Shown: in pieces, positions 17,185 to 20,522 of the stretch
Layout of the letters: the number at the start of each line of letters is the position of its first letter
How positions within the stretch are numbered: position 1 is the stretch's first letter
From: DATFLK01 sp035267815
GTDB taxonomy: Bacteria > Pseudomonadota > Zetaproteobacteria > Mariprofundales > Mariprofundaceae
Assembly (NCBI GenBank): GCA_035267815.1
Contig: DATFLK010000113.1
Location: forward strand, 1 to 20,522
DNA: 20,522 bases
Direction of reading: 5' to 3'
Notes under the pieces: generated by a model
The model's database searches: none
What the model was told of the DNA's origin: nothing
The model's input: the letters and a program-made list of their open reading frames with translations, nothing else
Made by a program: the position numbers and the translations under genes

Positions 17185-17415
17185 TCAGGCCGGCGTATCG
17201 GTTTTCAGCATCAGGGCATGCACATCTTCCCGCATCAGCTCGCCCAAGGCCTTGTAGACCATTTGATGCTGTTCGATGCGGCTTTTTCCGGCAAAGGCCG
17301 GAGAGACGACGCGCATCTCCACATGGTCGTCTCCGCTATAAAGCCGGACATCCACCTCTGCGTCGGGGATGTGCTGCTCTACCAGGTTGCGCAATGTATC
17401 GGGCAAATGTGACAT
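17185..17415 (-). CDS. BolA/IbaG family protein
   Basis: This 76-residue protein shows the BolA fold features DAEVDVRLYSGDDHVEMRVVSPAFAGKSRIEQHQMVYKAL in separate blocks: a beta strand, the FAGK turn and the conserved helix with H50 (RIEQHQMVY), a cluster ligand. The length fits the short IbaG/BolA type. I start at MSHLPDT (17413-17415) because upstream sequence in frame is not BolA-like. Ribosome-binding support is weak (GGGAAA about 12 bp away). It pairs with grxD 29 bp downstream. Confidence 0.9.
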   Translation of the reverse strand: MSHLPDTLRNLVEQHIPDAEVDVRLYSGDDHVEMRVVSPAFAGKSRIEQHQMVYKALGELMREDVHALMLKTDTPA

Positions 17416-17596
17416 AGTATCAATCTGTTTCCCTAGCGTATGGATTTGTCGGCGAACGTGCAAGTTGGGCATCGATGCGTCAACAGCGTTCGGCAGTATA
17501 ACGTCAGGGGTCGTCGTTGCATACGGCGGCGGGTGGGCCGAGGGGCGTGCCTGTGCCGGGTTAGGTATGCCTAAAGGCCGGATTAAGATCGCTTTA

Positions 17597-17614
17597 GATG
17601 TGATACACATCACC
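17597..17614. promoter_or_regulatory. CRP/FNR-like site and overlapping 15-bp dyad
   Basis: TGTGA-TACACA-TCACC (17599-17614) matches nine of ten bases of the CRP half-sites TGTGA/TCACA. A perfect dyad GATGTG-ATA-CACATC (17597-17611) overlaps it with a centre about 2.5 bp to the left. The site lies about 110 bp upstream of the TolB-like start. Confidence 0.5.
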
Positions 17615-17629
17615 TTTTTGTGTGTAATA

Positions 17630-17644
17630 TGGCATGCACGATGC
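17630..17644 (+). promoter_or_regulatory. Possible sigma-54 (-24/-12) promoter of the TolB-like pair
   Basis: TGGCATG-CACG-ATGC keeps the essential GG (17631-17632) and GC (17643-17644) with exactly 10 bp between them. It differs from the TGGCACG-N4-TTGC consensus at two positions. An overlapping TAATAT (17625-17630) is a sigma-70-type alternative without a good -35. Confidence 0.35.
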
Positions 17645-17724
17645 GGTCCCCTTACCGCCGTGACCGCTCCGGTGACGGCGAGCGCGCCCTTATTCCACAT
17701 GTGATCAAGGAGATTACAACGTCT

Positions 17725-18825
17725 ATGAAGTTACTGAGATATCTTTCCTTTTCCGTGGTTGGCGCCGTCATGACGACGCTGTCCGCCACAGCGCAGCCGG
17801 TGGCCAAGGATTCGGCGCCGCTGTTTCCGGTTTCACCGGTGATCGTGGATCGCCAGGCAGACGAGGTCTACCCCTCGGTGTCGGGCGATTTTCTGGTATA
17901 CAGCCAACGTAAGGATCGGGAGTTTAGCGTACGCCAGACTTCGGTCTCCTCTCCGAAGCGGGAGATTCGCACGGTCTCGCCGCGGTTGCCGAAAGAGGCG
18001 GTACGTTTCGGCGTGGCACTGCATGACGGCGCCATCGGCTATGTTAGCAACCGCATGGGGCCGATATCGGCCTGGATGCGACTGGCCCAGGGCAATGCGC
18101 ATATGGCGCTTGCCAACACCGGTTCATTCAGCGGGGCGATTGTGCCGTTGAACCTGCATGCCTCGCGTGATGGGCGTGTATGGTGTTTCGATGCCACGCT
18201 CCAGAAGACACAGCGCTCGCGACTGCTTAATGATTTTGGCGATGGCACCATGCATGCCGATCTGCTCGGCCAGACATGGCGCACCTATGATTCAAACTGG
18301 TTCGTTCACCGGATGGGGTATCGCCCCAGTCAGACGGGAACGGTCAACAAGTTCGAACCGCCCTATCTGTTCGTGCTGAATCGCGACGCACATCAGATGG
18401 TGATGATCCCCGACGCCTATGACGGAGCCGTCTCCCCGGATGGCCGGCGCATTGCCTTTGTGCGCAGCATCAACGGCAATTACGATCTGTGGATGCAGGA
18501 TCTTGACGGTGGTCGTCTGACCCAGCTGACCAGCTCGGAATTCGGCGAGTTTGAGCCGGCCTGGAGCCCGGACGGCAAGAAGATCGCCTTTGTCTCCAAT
18601 CGCGACAGCGAAGGTGATATCGATATCACCTCGATCTATGTGCTCGACCTGGCCAGCGGCCATGTAACGCGTGTGACCAACGCCACGTCTGCCACGGATG
18701 GGGGGGTGACATGGAAGAATGCGGATACCATCCTGTTCCACTCCAATCGCAGCCCCGATAAGCCGCAATCCCGAACGGTGTCGGACTGGAATATCTGGCA
18801 AGTCAAGAATCAAGGAGGATTTTGA
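17725..18825 (+). CDS. Secreted TolB-like beta-propeller protein, first of a tandem pair
   Basis: The product has 366 residues. A signal peptide (about 1-23, ending SATAQ) sends it to the periplasm. The rest is beta-rich. PD40-type repeats, the blades of TolB-like propellers, are clear in the second half: VSPDGRRIAFVR (236-247) and SPDGKKIAFVSNRD (281-294), with NYDLWMQDLDGG and SIYVLDLASG as the paired strands. SDWNIW near the end (353-358) recurs in the next gene as SDWDIW, so the two are probably old duplicates. It is not TolB itself: length is lower and no tol or pal gene is nearby. AAGGAG lies 12 bp before the ATG. The stop overlaps the next start (TGATG). Partner and cargo are unknown. 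Confidence 0.85.
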   Translation: MKLLRYLSFSVVGAVMTTLSATAQPVAKDSAPLFPVSPVIVDRQADEVYPSVSGDFLVYSQRKDREFSVRQTSVSSPKREIRTVSPRLPKEAVRFGVALHDGAIGYVSNRMGPISAWMRLAQGNAHMALANTGSFSGAIVPLNLHASRDGRVWCFDATLQKTQRSRLLNDFGDGTMHADLLGQTWRTYDSNWFVHRMGYRPSQTGTVNKFEPPYLFVLNRDAHQMVMIPDAYDGAVSPDGRRIAFVRSINGNYDLWMQDLDGGRLTQLTSSEFGEFEPAWSPDGKKIAFVSNRDSEGDIDITSIYVLDLASGHVTRVTNATSATDGGVTWKNADTILFHSNRSPDKPQSRTVSDWNIWQVKNQGGF

Positions 18826-19880
18826 TGCGAAAGACAATGTTGATGATTGTGGCCCTCGGGCTCGCGATGCCTGCCGCGCATGCGGCCGGAGTCTTCGACT
18901 GGCTGAAGGCACCGCATGTCGGGGGTCCCAAGGAGAAGGCGCCGGCCGATGCCGCAGAGTTGCTGACGCTGGAGCCGCACCAGACCGAGATGTATCCGAA
19001 GCCTTCCCCGAATGGCCGTTTCCTGCTGACCGTGGTACATGATCGCAAGAAGACGTGGATTTCACGCCGTTATGCCGAGAACGGCGATCCGGCCAACCGT
19101 ATCACCGAGGATGCGCGGGCCTTTGATTCGGCCGCGTGGAAGGATGCCGGTCATGTCTACTTCTTCTCCGAGCGGGCCGGTGGCCTGGGCCTGTGGGAGA
19201 AGATCTCGGACGGCGAGGGGATGCTGCGCCGTGTGGCGGCGCTGCACGGCAGGCTGACGCAGCCGGTCCTGCTGCCGGACGGTGCCGTGATTGCAGTGCG
19301 TCTTCAGCCGGTCGGCGGTGAGAAGCTCGCCAGCCGGCGGCATCACCGTACGGACGGGTTCGACAACTGGAGCTTCCCGGGATTTCGTGCCGAGATTGTG
19401 CGCGTAGAGAAGAACGGATCGGAGCGGGTATTGTCGGAGGGTGTCAATCCGGCCTTGTCGCCGGATGGCAAATGGATCGCCTTCTCGATGCCGGTGGGGC
19501 GCAGTATTCACCTGTTTCGCATGCATCCGGACGGCAGCGAGCTGATCCAGGTTACCAGTGCCCGCAGTGTCGACGTGCAACCATCCTGGAGCACGGATGG
19601 CAAATGGCTTCTGTTCACCTCGAACCGGGCGCATGCCGATCTGCGCCGGCGCGGAAAGAGCGACTGGGATATCTGGGCCATCGATACGACCGGACGCAAT
19701 CTGATTCAGGTGACCTACGACGAGGATCGTGATGGTGCAGCCCGGATGGGCAAGAACGGACGTGTCTATTTCCACTCCGACCGCTCCGTTAGCAAGAAGA
19801 TGCGCGAGAAGCATCAGGTCAAGGGTTCCACAAGCGGGTTCCATATCTGGACCATTGCCTGGCCCGAACAGGCTCGGTGA
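18825..19880 (+). CDS. Secreted TolB-like beta-propeller protein, second of a tandem pair
   Basis: The product has 351 residues. The signal peptide is MRKTMLMIVALGLAMPAAHA (1-20). Propeller repeats include PSPNGRFLLTVVHDR (60-74), LSPDGKWIAFSM (211-222) and WSTDGKWLLFTSNRAH (255-270). SDWDIWAIDTTGRNLIQVT follows (279-297), then VYFHSDRS, the same closing motif as HSNRS in the first protein. A basic insert (RRHHRTDGFDNWSFPG, 171-186) sits mid-chain. AAGGAGG (18812-18818) is ideally placed for the ATG at 18825, which overlaps the first gene's stop by one base; a TTG one codon earlier is possible. A strong terminator follows. The two proteins may act as a hetero-pair scaffold in the periplasm, which is inference. 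Confidence 0.85.
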   Translation: MRKTMLMIVALGLAMPAAHAAGVFDWLKAPHVGGPKEKAPADAAELLTLEPHQTEMYPKPSPNGRFLLTVVHDRKKTWISRRYAENGDPANRITEDARAFDSAAWKDAGHVYFFSERAGGLGLWEKISDGEGMLRRVAALHGRLTQPVLLPDGAVIAVRLQPVGGEKLASRRHHRTDGFDNWSFPGFRAEIVRVEKNGSERVLSEGVNPALSPDGKWIAFSMPVGRSIHLFRMHPDGSELIQVTSARSVDVQPSWSTDGKWLLFTSNRAHADLRRRGKSDWDIWAIDTTGRNLIQVTYDEDRDGAARMGKNGRVYFHSDRSVSKKMREKHQVKGSTSGFHIWTIAWPEQAR

Positions 19881-19900
19881 TCTGGCAGGGTATCTGAATC

Positions 19901-19932
19901 AAAAGGCCGCAGCGGAAGCTGCGGCCTTTTTT
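19901..19932. terminator. Bidirectional terminator after the TolB-like pair
   Basis: A perfect 13-bp stem AAAAGGCCGCAGC (19901-19913) / GCTGCGGCCTTTT (19918-19930) with a GGAA loop is followed by six T. The A run makes it usable for the minus-strand histidine kinase gene as well. Confidence 0.93.
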
Positions 19933-19949
19933 GTGGGCGTATCGTCTCT

Positions 19950-20522
19950 TTATGACTGGCGCATGACGGTATGCAGCCGCTGGGCGTGTTCGGGATCGGG
20001 GCCATGCAGTGGAAGCCGGATGCGGAAGGTCGTGCCTTTGCCGACCTCGCTTTCCACCGTGATGCTCCCGTCGTGCATCTCCACGATGCGTTTGCAGATG
20101 GCCAGTCCCAGACCGGCACCGCCGGCATCACGGCTGCGTGCCTCGTCGGCGCGGTAGAAGCGTTCGAAGAGGTGCTCGAGGTGTTCGGGCGTAATGCCTT
20201 CGCCCTCGTCGCCGATTTCGATGACGATGTGCTGATCCTGCGAATAGGCCTTCAGATGAACGGTGGAGTGTTCGGGGGCATACTTGAAGGCGTTGCCCAG
20301 CAGGTTGTACATCACCTGTTTCAGGCGGTCGGCGTCGCCCATGATGGTCAGCTCATCGGCGATATCCCCGTCCATTCTGACATCCTTGCTGTGGAACAGG
20401 CCCAGATGCTCCTGTCCCGCCTCCTGCAGCAGCAGGCTCAGATCCACCTCCTGATGCATCAGCTCCAGCAGGCCGGCATCGGCTCGCGCCAGGGTCAGCA
20501 GGCCGTCGACGATGCGTTGCAT
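19950..20522 (-). CDS. Sensor histidine kinase, C-terminal half (N-terminus beyond window)
   Basis: About 190 residues are visible. They hold the end of the dimerisation helix (IVDGLLTLARADAG) and the whole HATPase domain. The N-box is NLLGNAFKYAP, G1 is DEGEGI, the F-box is LFERFYRADEARS and G2 is GAGLGLAICKRIVEMH, followed by GKGTTFRIRLPL. The H-box with the phosphorylated histidine and any sensor or membrane segments lie off the right edge, so the ATG at the very end is only an internal methionine. The type resembles OmpR-partner kinases such as PhoR, CusS or QseC; which one cannot be told. Its response regulator should lie upstream, outside the window. Confidence 0.92.
   Translation of the reverse strand: MQRIVDGLLTLARADAGLLELMHQEVDLSLLLQEAGQEHLGLFHSKDVRMDGDIADELTIMGDADRLKQVMYNLLGNAFKYAPEHSTVHLKAYSQDQHIVIEIGDEGEGITPEHLEHLFERFYRADEARSRDAGGAGLGLAICKRIVEMHDGSITVESEVGKGTTFRIRLPLHGPDPEHAQRLHTVMRQS

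Larger units (their letters stand above)
17416..17724. other. Divergent intergenic region between bolA and the TolB-like pair
   Basis: The region of 309 bp carries signals for both directions and no gene I can support. Toward bolA: TATACT (AGTATA, 17495-17500) with TATGCA (17518-17523) 17 bp away, a weak sigma-70 promoter, and a 10-bp palindrome GCATCGATGC at 17469-17478. In the middle: the inverted repeat TTAGG-TATG-CCTAA (17561-17574). Toward the TolB-like genes: a CRP-like site, a second dyad and a possible sigma-54 site (listed separately). Confidence 0.5.

Noticed and set aside
17416..17700. N-terminal extension of the BolA-like protein
   Set aside because: The in-frame upstream translation is low-complexity and unlike BolA, and it spans the promoter signals of the divergent region.
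17725..19880. A Tol-Pal locus
   Set aside because: The two propellers lack TolB length and the neighbours tolQ, tolR, tolA and pal are absent.

Overview
The window reads as a chromosomal segment of a GC-rich Gram-negative proteobacterium. It carries housekeeping genes (smpB, clpB, dapA, bioB, rpoN, grxD, bolA), periplasmic monohaem c-type cytochromes and a sugar-permease-free nitrogen-type PTS. The two small CKSCH cytochromes, and rpoN/hpf/ptsN/hprK/rapZ joined to EIIA-Man/HPr/EI, would suit a chemolithotrophic or microaerophilic proteobacterium such as an iron-oxidising Zetaproteobacterium. That placement is an inference from gene content and is not proven. I see no phage, transposase, CRISPR, tRNA or rRNA.

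Layout, left to right. The 3' part of smpB is cut off at the left edge (minus). A small class I cytochrome c follows (minus), with a clean terminator and a TATAAT promoter. Next is clpB (minus), preceded by what looks like a sigma-32 heat-shock promoter. Upstream of clpB on the same strand is a tightly packed operon: dapA, a truncated 7TM-type sensor kinase, an NtrC-family response regulator and a small secreted protein of unknown function. A divergent intergenic region then leads to a cytochrome c2-like gene (plus). That gene and a low-complexity hypothetical gene converge on a shared bidirectional terminator. bioB follows (minus), with a weak BirA-operator-like dyad upstream.

From 16.7 kb back to 10.1 kb on the minus strand lies one long operon: rpoN, hpf (long form), ptsN, hprK, rapZ, EIIA-Man, ptsH and ptsI. 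Most junctions are 4-8 bp stop/start overlaps. It encodes sigma-54, a ribosome-hibernation factor and a complete regulatory phosphorelay (EI to HPr to EIIA-Ntr or EIIA-Man), with HPr kinase/phosphorylase as a second input. No EIIB or EIIC is present, so the relay is most likely regulatory rather than for sugar uptake. grxD and bolA, iron-sulfur partners, lie just upstream.

On the plus strand, divergent from bolA, are two tandem secreted TolB-like beta-propeller proteins, ending in a bidirectional terminator. The right edge holds the C-terminal half of a histidine kinase (minus).

The points most worth checking are these. The NtrC-family regulator carries GAFAGA instead of GAFTGA. It sits in one operon with a shortened PrsK-like kinase, dapA and a secreted orphan protein. 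EI has an altered phospho-histidine motif. The region upstream of the TolB-like pair carries overlapping dyads and a possible sigma-54 promoter. I did not find a convincing wholly new system; the regulator/kinase/secreted-protein unit and the TolB-like pair are the best candidates.
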